Source: Chromatiales bacterium
GTDB taxonomy: Bacteria; Pseudomonadota; Gammaproteobacteria; Steroidobacterales; GCA-2729495
Length of the DNA stretch: 55,658 nucleotides
Direction: 5' to 3'
Assembly: GCA_002688175.1 (NCBI GenBank)
Contig: NZCC01000071.1
Location: 1-55,658 of the forward strand
Shown here: positions 30,439-39,726 of the stretch, one piece after another
How the letters are laid out: every line of letters begins with the position of its first letter
Position numbering within the stretch: position 1 is the first letter of the stretch
Position numbers and translations under genes: made by a program
The notes under the pieces: generated by a model
Database searches by the model: none
What the model was told of the DNA's origin: nothing
The model's input: the letters and a program-made list of their open reading frames with translations, nothing else

Positions 30439-30861
30439 TTAAATTCTCCATTTGCAGATATTTGGCACAGGGTTGCCAGTGAAAAAACGCTTACTACCTG
30501 ACTCAAACCAGAAGTGTCAGGAAATCTATAAAATAATCCAGAATTTTTTTACGCTTGAACTCAACCCAAAAAAATCGACCATGTCTTTTACATTCATGAA
30601 CCATAGATACAACTTGTTACTCGTGTTTTCAGTCATTTGGCGGATTCAACCAACCCCTTGATATTCATAGGATATACAGATATTTAAGGGAATGTACTTA
30701 CCAGCCAAAGGCCCCCAATGAAGCAGCGGGGATACTGATTGGTCTCTATGTTAACGTTATAACCGGTCGGAATCGGGTCAATCAGAACGGGCAAATGATC
30801 CGTAACAGATGTTTATCAAATCGGATATTTTCATGGTTAAGCCTGCGAAATTACCACTGCA
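30439..30861. other. 423-bp AT-rich gap upstream of nirS
   Basis: No gene is seen. The stretch is richer in A and T than its surroundings. An inverted repeat CCTGAC-N13-GTCAGG (30497-30521) lies 60-80 bp before nirS and could be an operator. CAGAT-GTTT-ATCAA (30806-30819) matches 8 of 10 bases of the FNR/DNR consensus, but it is far from nirS and close to the plus-strand membrane gene. No firm promoter is recognised. Confidence 0.5.
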
Positions 30862-31671
30862 TTGAGCATTTTTAATACGATAATGGCTCTGCTCCTGATA
30901 CTGTTTGTGGGGCTGTATGTAACCAACTTCCGAAATATCAATTCTGAAGTTTTCTCAGCGGCGGCTGCCTGGACCCGTGCCTGCATCTTCTTTTGTCTAT
31001 GCTTTCTGGTTTCCTGGCTGACAGGGACACAGGCAATGATCCTCGCTGCCCCGATTGCAACTCAACCACAAATGCAGGATTTGAACTGGATTGCATGGAC
31101 CATCGGCCTTACTGCTTTGATCTTTATTGTCTACTGGGGTATCTGGGCACGCTATACAATCCGTTTTAATCGCAAGTTACATTTGGCCACACAAATCCCA
31201 TTCGGCCTGCTTTGGGGCGCAAGTATGGGACAACTTTTTTTAGTTATCTGGAATGGAATCAACAGTATTGGCTCGACATGGCCTCAATGGTTGATTGTAG
31301 TAATGACATGGGTATCGCTTGGCGCCTGCTTTTGGGCCTGGATGGTATTTTATTGGGATTTGTATGTTGCACCGGAGCACGACTCAAAATATTCCATAGC
31401 CCTGAAAACTGTCACAGTCCATCTGCCGCAAAGTTTGCTATGTATTACCTATCTAACAATATATAACAACTTCATAATTTTAATTGGACTGCAAACACTT
31501 GCGCTTGTCGGCGCATCAATTTTTATGCGCATGCCCCCATTCTGGTCCACCAAGCCGACACCTGCAGCCCGGCCTCATCCATTTCTCTTCGGCCTTGTCT
31601 ATGCGGGAGGGTATGTGTCATCAGCGCCAAAAAATGATCCTTACCTGAAAGCCGCACATCTTCCGTATTAA
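30862..31671 (+). CDS. Hypothetical multi-pass membrane protein
   Basis: Not recognised as a known family. The 269 residues contain six or seven hydrophobic segments (about 5-23, 37-53, 74-95, 110-128, 142-168, 192-232), many Trp residues, and a polar C-terminal tail (HPFLFGLVYAGGYVSS). It has no heme-binding or other catalytic motif. The start is uncertain: TTG at 30862 or ATG at 30883, neither with a clear Shine-Dalgarno. Codon use is more AT-rich than in neighbouring core genes. It is divergent from nirS, so a role in nitrite/NO metabolism or electron transfer is possible but unsupported. Confidence 0.6.
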   Translation: MSIFNTIMALLLILFVGLYVTNFRNINSEVFSAAAAWTRACIFFCLCFLVSWLTGTQAMILAAPIATQPQMQDLNWIAWTIGLTALIFIVYWGIWARYTIRFNRKLHLATQIPFGLLWGASMGQLFLVIWNGINSIGSTWPQWLIVVMTWVSLGACFWAWMVFYWDLYVAPEHDSKYSIALKTVTVHLPQSLLCITYLTIYNNFIILIGLQTLALVGASIFMRMPPFWSTKPTPAARPHPFLFGLVYAGGYVSSAPKNDPYLKAAHLPY

Positions 31672-31790
31672 CAAATTCTGTTTCCAGTACTCGAGCCACT
31701 AATCTGAATGCTCTGCTGGATACGGCGTAAAGCACACTGACAGATTTGAGAATGGATATCCCCCGCACGGCGAAGTCACCCTTAGAGACG

Positions 31791-31816
31791 AAAAAAACCG
31801 GTAGAACCGGGGTTTT
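31791..31816. terminator. Possible bidirectional terminator
   Basis: A7, then CCGGT-AGA-ACCGG, then GGTTTT. It lies between the ends of two convergent genes (31671 and 31832). The stem is only 5 bp, so strength is doubtful. Confidence 0.35.
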
Positions 31817-31831
31817 GAACTGGTCGGTTGA

Positions 31832-32725
31832 TTACGGTGCGACCCCATTACTTTTTTGCTGCTCTTTCTGCTTAAGCATTTTTTCCATATACTTTTTTAC
31901 CTCTGCAGCGGGATCCATAACCTGATCTGAATACATGCCGACAGCCTTGTTCAGGTATTGATCAGAATTTACCTGCTCAAGCGTGAAGGCGGCAAAGTCT
32001 GCATAGGTAATCGTGCGCTGTTTCGGAGTACCACCACCAACTGCAATCTGCAGATCGTGGCGGGCCGGGTCTTCAACCAGAAAACCGGGCCGCAGCAGGA
32101 CATATTCGAGACCGCTGGTTTCGATCATGGTTTCCATGTCGGCCATATCTCCATACAAATACCGGGCGTTAAAACGCCAGCCATCGGACATTGAATCACC
32201 TTCGGGCTCGGTGGCACCCGGATTCACGCGATGCTCGACACCCGTGGAACTAGCCATGATCAGCCGCATGTTACCTTTGGCCTTCATGGCCGCAATCAGG
32301 TTTTCACCCATTACCGTGTATAGATCAACCTTGCCAATAATGGCCTTGGGGTCGGTAGGGGCGCTTTTACCAACCATGCATATGACAACCTCATCACCGC
32401 TGAGCGCATTCTTTAAGGACTCGACATCACGAACGTCGCCCTTAACGAGAGTCAGACGTTCGTGTTCAATGCCCAGCTTTGATGGAGTGCGCGCCAGGCC
32501 AGTTACTGTAAAGCCCTGGTCCAGCGCTTGCTGAATGATTACCCGACCGGAACGTGCCGTGGCACCAATGACGGCAATTTTCATATTTTTCGCGGCAGTC
32601 GAATCTACGGCGGATGCTGCCGCCGGAGAGGTGTTGCTGTTCTCAGGCCCACTGCAGGCTTGCAGCACAATGCCCGACACCAGAAGAACGGAAATTCGCA
32701 GCAGAAAACGTAAATTTTTACTCAT
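31832..32725 (-). CDS. Predicted lipoprotein with NAD(P)-binding Rossmann (NmrA/atypical SDR) domain
   Basis: The 297 residues begin with a lipoprotein signal peptide (MSKNLRFLLRISVLLVSG) and lipobox IVLQAC with C24, followed by a Ser/Ala/Thr-rich linker. From about residue 48 a Rossmann fold follows: MKIAVIGATARSG (cofactor loop, with Ala in place of one Gly), VKGDVRDVES, MASSTGVEHR and YVLLRPGFL, typical of NmrA-like atypical short-chain dehydrogenases. Such domains are normally cytoplasmic. The ATG at 32725 has GGGGA 7 nt before it. The internal ATG at 32584, which would give a cytoplasmic form, has no Shine-Dalgarno. It is divergent from the secreted SnoaL-like gene. Substrate is unknown. 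Confidence 0.75.
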   Translation of the reverse strand: MSKNLRFLLRISVLLVSGIVLQACSGPENSNTSPAAASAVDSTAAKNMKIAVIGATARSGRVIIQQALDQGFTVTGLARTPSKLGIEHERLTLVKGDVRDVESLKNALSGDEVVICMVGKSAPTDPKAIIGKVDLYTVMGENLIAAMKAKGNMRLIMASSTGVEHRVNPGATEPEGDSMSDGWRFNARYLYGDMADMETMIETSGLEYVLLRPGFLVEDPARHDLQIAVGGGTPKQRTITYADFAAFTLEQVNSDQYLNKAVGMYSDQVMDPAAEVKKYMEKMLKQKEQQKSNGVAP

Positions 32726-32882
32726 ATTATTATCCCCAAAGCATTTTCCTGAGAACGGGCCTCTGTAATTCTGCGCTTGCCTTTTTAGCACTGAGTTGCA
32801 GGATATCCACCCCGATTTCTGTTATCGCTTCGAAGTTACTGTAATACTTTGGCATGTTCAATTTTCTATGGAGGCACAAGCC

Positions 32883-33350
32883 ATGAAAACAGCTGTGAAA
32901 ACACTTATCGTTATTGGCCTGATGGCATTGACCGCAACCACGTCCTGGGTTCTGGCAAAGGACAGTCGGCCTGATTACCGCGAGATCCCACCTGAGATGC
33001 TCGCCCAGATTGAAGCATCTGACAAGGCCTTCATGGAAAAGAATCTTAATGTTATCGCTGAACATATGGCAGAAGATTTTGAATGGCACGTGGTCAATGC
33101 TGATGGTGAAAAACTGATGGTCAGCGGTCGCACAGAAACGCTGCAGCGACTTGAAGGCTTTTTTACAATGGATACCGGCTGGACCAATGCGGATGTGCAT
33201 CGACTCGGTTACCTGGGGAATATATTTGTGCAGATCGAAGTGGATTACTACGACACACCCGACGGCAAAAAAACCGTGCCATCATTGAGTGTCTATGAAA
33301 TGAAAGACGGCCAGCGTTGGCGTGAGTGGAAATTCTATCCCGCCAAATAG
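32883..33350 (+). CDS. Secreted SnoaL/NTF2-like protein
   Basis: A 155-residue protein with a signal peptide (cleavage probably after VLA near residue 25). One cone-shaped NTF2-like domain follows: EASDKAFMEKNLNVIAEHMAEDFEWHV at its start and a WREWKFYPAK end. No catalytic residues can be assigned; the fold covers isomerases, hydrolases and binding proteins. GGAGG lies 8 nt before the ATG and fixes the start. It is divergent from the lipoprotein Rossmann gene with 157 bp between starts, so shared regulation is possible. Downstream, 148 bp to the end of lpxC hold small GC stems but no clear terminator. Confidence 0.75.
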   Translation: MKTAVKTLIVIGLMALTATTSWVLAKDSRPDYREIPPEMLAQIEASDKAFMEKNLNVIAEHMAEDFEWHVVNADGEKLMVSGRTETLQRLEGFFTMDTGWTNADVHRLGYLGNIFVQIEVDYYDTPDGKKTVPSLSVYEMKDGQRWREWKFYPAK

Positions 33351-33498
33351 TTAACGCTTAAATCCCGGACCGGGTCATGGCAACCATGCCGTCCCCGTAG
33401 CACTTGATTATTGAACCCGGGTTGCCTGAACGGCCTGTTTCGCCAACAGTTCCTGCCGGCACTTGAGCCGGAGGTAAAGCTGCGCGGAAAATTAAGAG

Positions 33499-34407
33499 TT
33501 AAACGACAGCTGGCGTGGAGTAGGAAACCGGTGCCTTGCTCGTATCATCGAAGGTAACCATTTCCCAGGCGCTTTCGTCATCCAGCAATGCCCGCACCAA
33601 CTGGTTGTTCAAACCATGGCCAGACTTATAGCCACTGAACTCACCAAGCAGGCTGTGACCCAGCAGATACAGGTCACCAATCGCATCAAGAATTTTGTGG
33701 CGCACGAATTCATCTTCGTAACGTAAGCCATCTTCATTCAGAACCCGATAGTCGTCCAGGACGATCGCATTATCCATCGTGCCACCGAGCGTCAGGTCAC
33801 AAGCTCGCAGTGCTTCAATATCACGAAGGAAACCGAAGGTACGTGCGCGACTGACCTGCTTGACGAAAGATGTGGTCGAAAAATCGATACTCGCAGTCTG
33901 CGTATGCCGTTTGAAGATCGGGTGATCGAAGTCGATACTCAGATTGACCTTATATCCATCATACGGTTTAAACTCAGCCCACTTTTCCTCGTCCTCAACG
34001 CGCACGGTTTTCCTGATCCGGATAAAACGCTTCAACGCGCTCTGCTCGGCGATACCCGCCGATTGCAACAGGAACACAAAGGGTGCCGAACTGCCATCCA
34101 TAATCGGTACTTCCGGAGCACTCAGGTCAATAAATGCATTGTCGATACCAAGTCCGGCCAAGGCCGCCATCAGGTGTTCGACGGTTGCAACCATTGCTTT
34201 GTCCTGCACGAGCGTCGTACCCAGCATCGTGTCACCCACCGACTTTGCATCGGCCTTGATGTCGGCGGCTGGCTCGAGGTCAAGACGCCGAAAGACAATG
34301 CCGGAATTCTCGGCTGCAGGCCGAATGGTCATATAAACCTTCTGGCCTGAATGCAATCCGATTCCGGTCGCCCGGATTGAATTTTTCAATGTTCGCTGTC
34401 TGAGCAT
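33499..34407 (-). CDS. lpxC: UDP-3-O-acyl-N-acetylglucosamine deacetylase
   Basis: Zinc-dependent, committed step of lipid A synthesis. Zinc ligands are seen in VEHLMAAL (His), and [12 protein letters not shown] (His and Asp). GHGLNNQLV carries the catalytic His. Translation from ATG 34407 gives [11 protein letters not shown], the family N terminus, and 302 residues; an upstream in-frame start is less likely. It closes the dcw cluster, 248 bp after ftsZ, and likely has its own promoter in that gap. Length and motifs are normal. Confidence 0.96.
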   Translation of the reverse strand: MLRQRTLKNSIRATGIGLHSGQKVYMTIRPAAENSGIVFRRLDLEPAADIKADAKSVGDTMLGTTLVQDKAMVATVEHLMAALAGLGIDNAFIDLSAPEVPIMDGSSAPFVFLLQSAGIAEQSALKRFIRIRKTVRVEDEEKWAEFKPYDGYKVNLSIDFDHPIFKRHTQTASIDFSTTSFVKQVSRARTFGFLRDIEALRACDLTLGGTMDNAIVLDDYRVLNEDGLRYEDEFVRHKILDAIGDLYLLGHSLLGEFSGYKSGHGLNNQLVRALLDDESAWEMVTFDDTSKAPVSYSTPAVV

Positions 34408-34655
34408 AGGTCTGACTTGATTACACAGCAATTCGGTGGGCAGAACCTTGTGTTCTGCGCACAAAAACTGTGGACATCACTCCCTGTTTACTTGCAACTC
34501 ATTGAATGCAAAGTGAAATATTAGGTTACGCACAAATTACTAACCCGTAATGCGGACTACGCTACCACACAGACGGAGAAATACACAGCCTAATTAGTCA
34601 ATATAACTCTTGCTATACCATTTCCCCTTTTGTCATAAAAACCAGTGATTTGGAC

Positions 34656-35816
34656 TCAGTCGGCCTGACGACGCAGGAATGCCGGGATATCAAGCAAATC
34701 AAATTCCGGTTGCGCGGGCGCAGCCGGTTCTGCTGCTGCCTGCTGACGCACCGTAGTCGGTCGCTCAAATTCCCGGTAATTCGGCTCTGCCGCTTCGTTT
34801 TGCTGGACCATTGGCTCAACAACGTGGATTGGCGGCACAGCCTGCTTTGCGATCGGCTGACCCAGACCTGTCGCCACAACGGTGACCCGGATGTTATTGC
34901 TCATATCTGGATCAATAACGGTCCCGACCACAACCGTCGCATCGTCCGATGCATATTCCTTGATGGTGTCACCCACCGCCTGAAACTCACCAATTGCCAG
35001 ATCCGTGCCGGCGGTAACGTTAACGAGAATACCGCGGGCCCCTTGCAAGTTGATATCCTCAAGCAACGGACTCGAGATTGCTGCCTCAGCTGCCTCACGG
35101 GCACAATCTTCACCTGCCGCACTGCCAGAGCCCATCATCGCCATACCCATCTCACCCATGACCGTACGCACGTCGGCAAAGTCGACATTAATCAGGCCAG
35201 GTCGCGTGATCAGCTCAGCGATACCCTGCACAGCACCCTGCAGAACTTCATTTGCCGCTTTAAATGCATCGAGCAAAGTTGTTTCCGGCCCGAGCACCGA
35301 CAACAATTTCTCATTCGGAATCGTGATCAGCGAATCGACATATTTCCCAAGATCATTAATCCCCTGCTCGGCCACTGATGAACGCTTACCACCTTCCATA
35401 GTGAATGGCTTGGTCACAATAGCCACTGTCAGAATGCCGAGTTCGCGTGCAACCTGCGCGACTACCGGTGCGGCACCGGTGCCTGTGCCGCCACCGAGCC
35501 CGGCCGTAATGAACAGCATATCGGTACCTTCGACAACCTCCTGAATGCGATCACGATCCTCCATTGCTGCCTGTCGACCGATCTCCGGATCGGCGCCGGC
35601 ACCAAGACCCTTGGTTATATTGCAACCGATCTGCAACGGTATCCGAACATTCGTACCCTGCAGCGCCTGAGCATCTGTATTGGCGCAAATAAAATCCACC
35701 CCTTCGATACCGCAGCTAACCATATGCTTGACCGCGTTTCCGCCGCCGCCGCCAACTCCCAGCACCTTGATTACAGCGTTTTGACTGTATCCATCCATTA
35801 GTTCAAACATCGACAT
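34656..35816 (-). CDS. ftsZ: Cell division protein FtsZ
   Basis: Tubulin-like GTPase that forms the cytokinetic ring. The GTP signature GGGTGTG is in [15 protein letters not shown] near 105-115, with N-terminal [11 protein letters not shown] variable linker of about 50 residues ends in the conserved tail DIPAFLRRQ that binds FtsA/ZipA. At 386 residues it is normal. It starts 18 bp after ftsA. ZapD, which bundles FtsZ, is also encoded in this window. Confidence 0.98.
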   Translation of the reverse strand: MSMFELMDGYSQNAVIKVLGVGGGGGNAVKHMVSCGIEGVDFICANTDAQALQGTNVRIPLQIGCNITKGLGAGADPEIGRQAAMEDRDRIQEVVEGTDMLFITAGLGGGTGTGAAPVVAQVARELGILTVAIVTKPFTMEGGKRSSVAEQGINDLGKYVDSLITIPNEKLLSVLGPETTLLDAFKAANEVLQGAVQGIAELITRPGLINVDFADVRTVMGEMGMAMMGSGSAAGEDCAREAAEAAISSPLLEDINLQGARGILVNVTAGTDLAIGEFQAVGDTIKEYASDDATVVVGTVIDPDMSNNIRVTVVATGLGQPIAKQAVPPIHVVEPMVQQNEAAEPNYREFERPTTVRQQAAAEPAAPAQPEFDLLDIPAFLRRQAD

Positions 35817-35834
35817 ATCTCCTTACAACAACAA

Positions 35835-37073
35835 CTAAAAATTACCCTGAAACCAGGACTTCATCCGTTCCCAAACTTCCCTTACTCCCCCACCAACCGG
35901 GTGATCACCCAAGTAATGTGATTCGGCCCGATTGCGCGCATAGAGCAACAGGCCAATGCCAGTTGCATGAATCGGATTGCGCACAACATCACTGAGACCA
36001 CGTACATGCTGCGGCAGTCCAAGACGTACCGGCATATGGAAAACTTCCTCGGCCAGTTCGATCGCACCTTCCATTTTCGAACTGCCGCCCGTTAATACGA
36101 CCCCTGCCGCTACCATGTCTTCGAATCCGCTACGCCGCAGTTCATCGCGAATCAGGCTGAACAGTTCTTCGTAACGTGGTTCAACAACCTCGGCCAGCGT
36201 CTGGCGGGCCAGCTTGCGCGGCGGGCGATCGCCTACACTCGGCACTTCGATCGTCTCATCCCGGTTGGCAAGCTGGGACAGACAGCAGGCATACTTGACC
36301 TTGATTTCCTCGGCATACTGGGTCGGAGTACGCATTGAGATCGCAATATCATTGGTAACCTGATCGCCAGCAATCGGAATTACCGCCGTGTGCTTGATAG
36401 CGCCACCATTAAACACAGCGATATCAGTCGTCCCTCCGCCGATATCAACCAGACAAACGCCGAGTTCCATCTCATCGTCGGTCAGTACCGAATAACTCGA
36501 AGCCAACTGCTCGAGCACCACATCACCCACCTCGAGGCCGCAGCGCTGCACACATTTGACAATATTTTGTGCGGCACTGGCGGCACCGGTAACCATGTGC
36601 ACATGTGCCTCGAGCCGCACCCCTGACATGCCGATTGGCTCACGAATGCCTTCCTGGCCATCGATGATGAATTCCTGCGGCAGGACATGCAGGATGCGCT
36701 GATCGGCCGGAATTGCGACCGCGCGAGCCGCATCGATGACGCGCTCTACATCGGACCGTACAACTTCTCTGTCACGAATCGCTACGATGCCGTGAGAGTT
36801 CAGACTCCGCACATGACTACCGGCGATGCCGGTAAATACCGAGTTGATTTCACAACCAGCCATGAGTTCAGCCTCTTCAATTGCGCGCTGGATTGAATTG
36901 ACCGTTGACTCGATATTGATGACGACGCCTTTCTTGAGTCCGCGTGAGGGGTGAATACCGAAGCCGATGATTTCCAGTTCTCCCTCTTCATGAACCTCAC
37001 CAACAATTGCGACCACTTTTGAAGTGCCAATATCCAACCCGACGATCAAGCCCTTGTCTACCTTCCTAGACAT
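35835..37073 (-). CDS. ftsA: Cell division protein FtsA
   Basis: Actin-like membrane anchor of the Z ring. Phosphate and nucleotide motifs are GLDIGTSKV at the N terminus, DIGGGTTDIAV near 205-215 and GVVLTGGSSKM near 330-340. The amphipathic C-terminal helix (EVWERMKSWFQGNF) is the membrane-targeting sequence. The 412 residues are typical. The start overlaps the ftsQ end by 8 bp, indicating translational coupling; ftsZ follows after 18 bp. Confidence 0.97.
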   Translation of the reverse strand: MSRKVDKGLIVGLDIGTSKVVAIVGEVHEEGELEIIGFGIHPSRGLKKGVVINIESTVNSIQRAIEEAELMAGCEINSVFTGIAGSHVRSLNSHGIVAIRDREVVRSDVERVIDAARAVAIPADQRILHVLPQEFIIDGQEGIREPIGMSGVRLEAHVHMVTGAASAAQNIVKCVQRCGLEVGDVVLEQLASSYSVLTDDEMELGVCLVDIGGGTTDIAVFNGGAIKHTAVIPIAGDQVTNDIAISMRTPTQYAEEIKVKYACCLSQLANRDETIEVPSVGDRPPRKLARQTLAEVVEPRYEELFSLIRDELRRSGFEDMVAAGVVLTGGSSKMEGAIELAEEVFHMPVRLGLPQHVRGLSDVVRNPIHATGIGLLLYARNRAESHYLGDHPVGGGVREVWERMKSWFQGNF

Positions 37074-37884
37074 GGGGCTTTACTCCATCTCTTGACTTTG
37101 CATTCATGGGTGCACGGTTTTTCCAACCGATAGCAAAGCCATTTGTATATCGCATATCGATGTAATCCACGTCTTCCGCCTGTGCGGCGACCACCTTATC
37201 CAGTGCCTCAAAGAAACGGTCCAACCGGGTTTCCACCATCCGGGCGCCAAGTCGTACCCGAATTCCGCTGGTCAATTGCATTTCCCATGCACCGCGATCA
37301 TCAAGTTGCAATGACACAGCTGCCAGACCACGGCGTTCAAGCCGCGCTTCAACCCGGAAAAACATTTCGGCCACGCGCTGCTCCGTACCCTTTGGTCCAC
37401 TGAGTAAAGGCAGTTCAACCGGCGCATGGGAAATATTTTCAATAAACAATTCGCCATCAATATTAAGCAACCCGGCATCACCCCAGCGCGCAGCCGGACT
37501 CTGCTCTTCGATACTTACCTCTATCGTGCCCGGCCAGCGGCGCCGCACCATGGTGTTGGCAACCCATGGCAATTCCCGCAACTGCCGACGCATGGCGTGC
37601 AGATCGGCGCTCAAAAACCCGGTCTGTATATAGAGTCCCAGCGCATCCTCTACCTGGATTGCAGACACGCGCTCGAACGCACCGTTAATAACAACCGCTT
37701 GAATTGGCCGGTTCATCATCCACAGGGTTGCTACGTAGACAGACAACGAGACAGCCAAAACCGTACACAGGGTAATCAATCGCGCCCATTGCACTCGTTC
37801 CCAATTGACCTTCAGCGCGGCACTCAGGGTCTGCAACACGTTGGACTGCTGCTTTCTGGCCTTGCGTTTGCGGTTAACCGCCAT
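37066..37884 (-). CDS. ftsQ: Cell division protein FtsQ
   Basis: Bitopic divisome protein that links FtsL/FtsB to the early proteins. A short basic cytoplasmic tail is followed by one transmembrane helix (about 35-57), then a POTRA domain and the beta domain. The ATG at 37884 is chosen because GGAGG lies 6 nt before it; it overlaps the ddlB stop (ATGGCGGTTAA). This gives 272 residues. Longer in-frame reading into ddlB is not needed. Sequence conservation of FtsQ is low, and position between ddlB and ftsA is part of the evidence. Confidence 0.93.
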   Translation of the reverse strand: MAVNRKRKARKQQSNVLQTLSAALKVNWERVQWARLITLCTVLAVSLSVYVATLWMMNRPIQAVVINGAFERVSAIQVEDALGLYIQTGFLSADLHAMRRQLRELPWVANTMVRRRWPGTIEVSIEEQSPAARWGDAGLLNIDGELFIENISHAPVELPLLSGPKGTEQRVAEMFFRVEARLERRGLAAVSLQLDDRGAWEMQLTSGIRVRLGARMVETRLDRFFEALDKVVAAQAEDVDYIDMRYTNGFAIGWKNRAPMNAKSRDGVKPHV

Positions 37885-38863
37885 CCGCTGCCTCCAGTGA
37901 TTCATCTTTGCCCAGGGAACCGGCCACACTCGTCTCCAGAATTCGCCAGACCAGTTCGGCAAAATCAATCCCGGCCGCCTTGGCAGCCATCGGGACAAGA
38001 CTATGAGCTGTCATTCCAGGCACTGTGTTAACTTCAAGCAGTAATGGTTTACCCGCCTCGCTGAGCATAAAGTCCACCCGACCCCAGCCACTCGCACCGA
38101 CTGCAGAGAATGCCCGTAATGCCATCTCCTGCCATTCACGCTCGCATTCGGGACTCACATCGCACGGACAGACATACCGAGTCTGGTCACTAAAATATTT
38201 TGCTTCGTAGTCATAAAATGTATTTGCCGCATCGATACGCACCAGCGGTAATGCCTCGCCCTGCAGTACACCCACGGTGTATTCACATCCGGTCACCCAA
38301 CTCTCGGCAAGCACTTCACAGTCATACTGAGCGGCTGTGGCATACGCCGATGCCAGGTCTTCCGCCTGGGTAACACGTACGAGACCGATACTGGAACCTT
38401 CTGCAACAGGCTTGATCATCAACGGCAGTCCAAGCGTATCGATGGTCGCGGAGAAATCCTGCGGGCCCGTAACGACCCGGTAATCCGGTGTACCCAACCC
38501 GGCACCGGCAATCAATTGTTTTGTGCGCAGCTTATCCATGCTGATCGCTGATCCCTTGATGCCACTGCCCGTATAAGGAATGCTCAGCAATTCGAGTAAC
38601 CCCTGCACGCTCCCGTCTTCACCGCCCCGACCATGCAGTGCAATCCAGACCCGGTCGAATGCTCCGGACTGCAGCGTGGCAATAAGATCATCAGCTGTGT
38701 CGATACGATGCGCATTGATACCGCGTGTACACAATGCCTCATAAACAGCAGCACCGGACAGCAATGAAATCTCGCGTTCTGCAGAGTCCCCACCCAGCAA
38801 CACGGCCACCTTGCCAAACCGATGCGGATCGTCGACCACGATTCTTTTTTCACGCATGGTCAT
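37874..38863 (-). CDS. ddlB: D-alanine--D-alanine ligase
   Basis: ATP-grasp enzyme that joins two D-Ala for the UDP-MurNAc-pentapeptide. The N-terminal GGDSAEREISLLSG, central GRGGEDGSVQGLLE with PYTGSG, and C-terminal LLEVNTVPGMT are the family motifs. At 329 residues it is slightly longer than E. coli DdlB. The ATG at 38863 overlaps the murB stop by 4 bp (ATGA) behind GGAG; a second ATG two codons on is also possible. Confidence 0.96.
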   Translation of the reverse strand: MTMREKRIVVDDPHRFGKVAVLLGGDSAEREISLLSGAAVYEALCTRGINAHRIDTADDLIATLQSGAFDRVWIALHGRGGEDGSVQGLLELLSIPYTGSGIKGSAISMDKLRTKQLIAGAGLGTPDYRVVTGPQDFSATIDTLGLPLMIKPVAEGSSIGLVRVTQAEDLASAYATAAQYDCEVLAESWVTGCEYTVGVLQGEALPLVRIDAANTFYDYEAKYFSDQTRYVCPCDVSPECEREWQEMALRAFSAVGASGWGRVDFMLSEAGKPLLLEVNTVPGMTAHSLVPMAAKAAGIDFAELVWRILETSVAGSLGKDESLEAADGG

Positions 38864-39726
38864 GCCGGCTCTCCGACAATATGCACTTCGAGCTTGAGCC
38901 GAACTCCGTGTCGGTCTTCAACAGTATCGCGCACATGGTCTATCAGCGCTTCAACATCAGCTGCGGACGCGCAACCCGTATTAATAATAAAGTTTGCATG
39001 TTTCTGTGAAACTTCAGCACCACCAATCCGGTGGCCTTTCAGTCCGGTGGTCTCGATCAACTGTGCCGCAAACTTGCCGGGTGGATTGCGAAACACCGAC
39101 CCACAACTCGGCAAACCGAGCGGTTGCTTATCCTGCCGTTCGCGCATCAGGGACCTGACTGCTGTGACGTTGTCATCAGCCTGTTCAACAAATTCAAATC
39201 GCGCGGCCAGGAACCACTCACCAACCGGCCCGTCAACCTGTCGATAGCCAATGTTGAATTCGGATTTCTGCCGGGTCTGAATCGTCCCATGCCGATCAAT
39301 GGTATCGACATCGATAATGCTGTCCCACGTTTCACCGTTGAAAGCGCCGGCGTTCATTGCCAGCGCCCCACCGACCGTACCCGGAATTCCGGCAAAAAAT
39401 GCCGATGGTCCGAGTTGCCAGCGCGCACAGCGACGCGCCAGTGTCGTACAGGGTGCGCCAGCGCCGGCTTCGATGACATGATCAGATACCCGCGTCACAT
39501 CACCCATCGCCCTGGTTGCTGCTATGACGGCACCGCGTATTCCACCATCACGAACCAGCAGGTTACTGCCAAGCCCGGTCCAGTGAACCGGCATGTCATG
39601 ATCCAATTCACCGAGAAAAGACTGTAGCTCGGCAATTGATTGCGGTTGAAAATAGATATCGGCCGGCCCCCCGAGGCGCCACGTTGTGTGGTTCGACATC
39701 GGTTCATCCTTCAGGGGCGCATTCAT
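38860..39726 (-). CDS. murB: UDP-N-acetylenolpyruvoylglucosamine reductase MurB (type II)
   Basis: FAD-dependent enzyme that reduces UDP-GlcNAc-enolpyruvate to UDP-MurNAc. FAD-binding motifs [10 protein letters not shown] and [12 protein letters not shown] are at the N terminus; [17 protein letters not shown] is central. The C-terminal SCGSVFRNP and HANFI segments are those of the shorter type II form (288 residues), without the Tyr loop of E. coli MurB. E. coli lacks murB in its dcw cluster; here it sits between murC and ddlB, with 4-bp overlaps on both sides. Confidence 0.96.
   Translation of the reverse strand: MNAPLKDEPMSNHTTWRLGGPADIYFQPQSIAELQSFLGELDHDMPVHWTGLGSNLLVRDGGIRGAVIAATRAMGDVTRVSDHVIEAGAGAPCTTLARRCARWQLGPSAFFAGIPGTVGGALAMNAGAFNGETWDSIIDVDTIDRHGTIQTRQKSEFNIGYRQVDGPVGEWFLAARFEFVEQADDNVTAVRSLMRERQDKQPLGLPSCGSVFRNPPGKFAAQLIETTGLKGHRIGGAEVSQKHANFIINTGCASAADVEALIDHVRDTVEDRHGVRLKLEVHIVGEPA

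Noticed and set aside
30462-30476. TGGCAC-AGGG-TTGCC, resembling a sigma-54 promoter near nirS
   Set aside because: The GG-to-GC spacing is one base short, and it points away from nirS.
30806-30819. CAGAT-GTTT-ATCAA as an FNR/DNR box
   Set aside because: Two mismatches and about 370 bp from nirS; such matches are expected by chance in AT-rich DNA.
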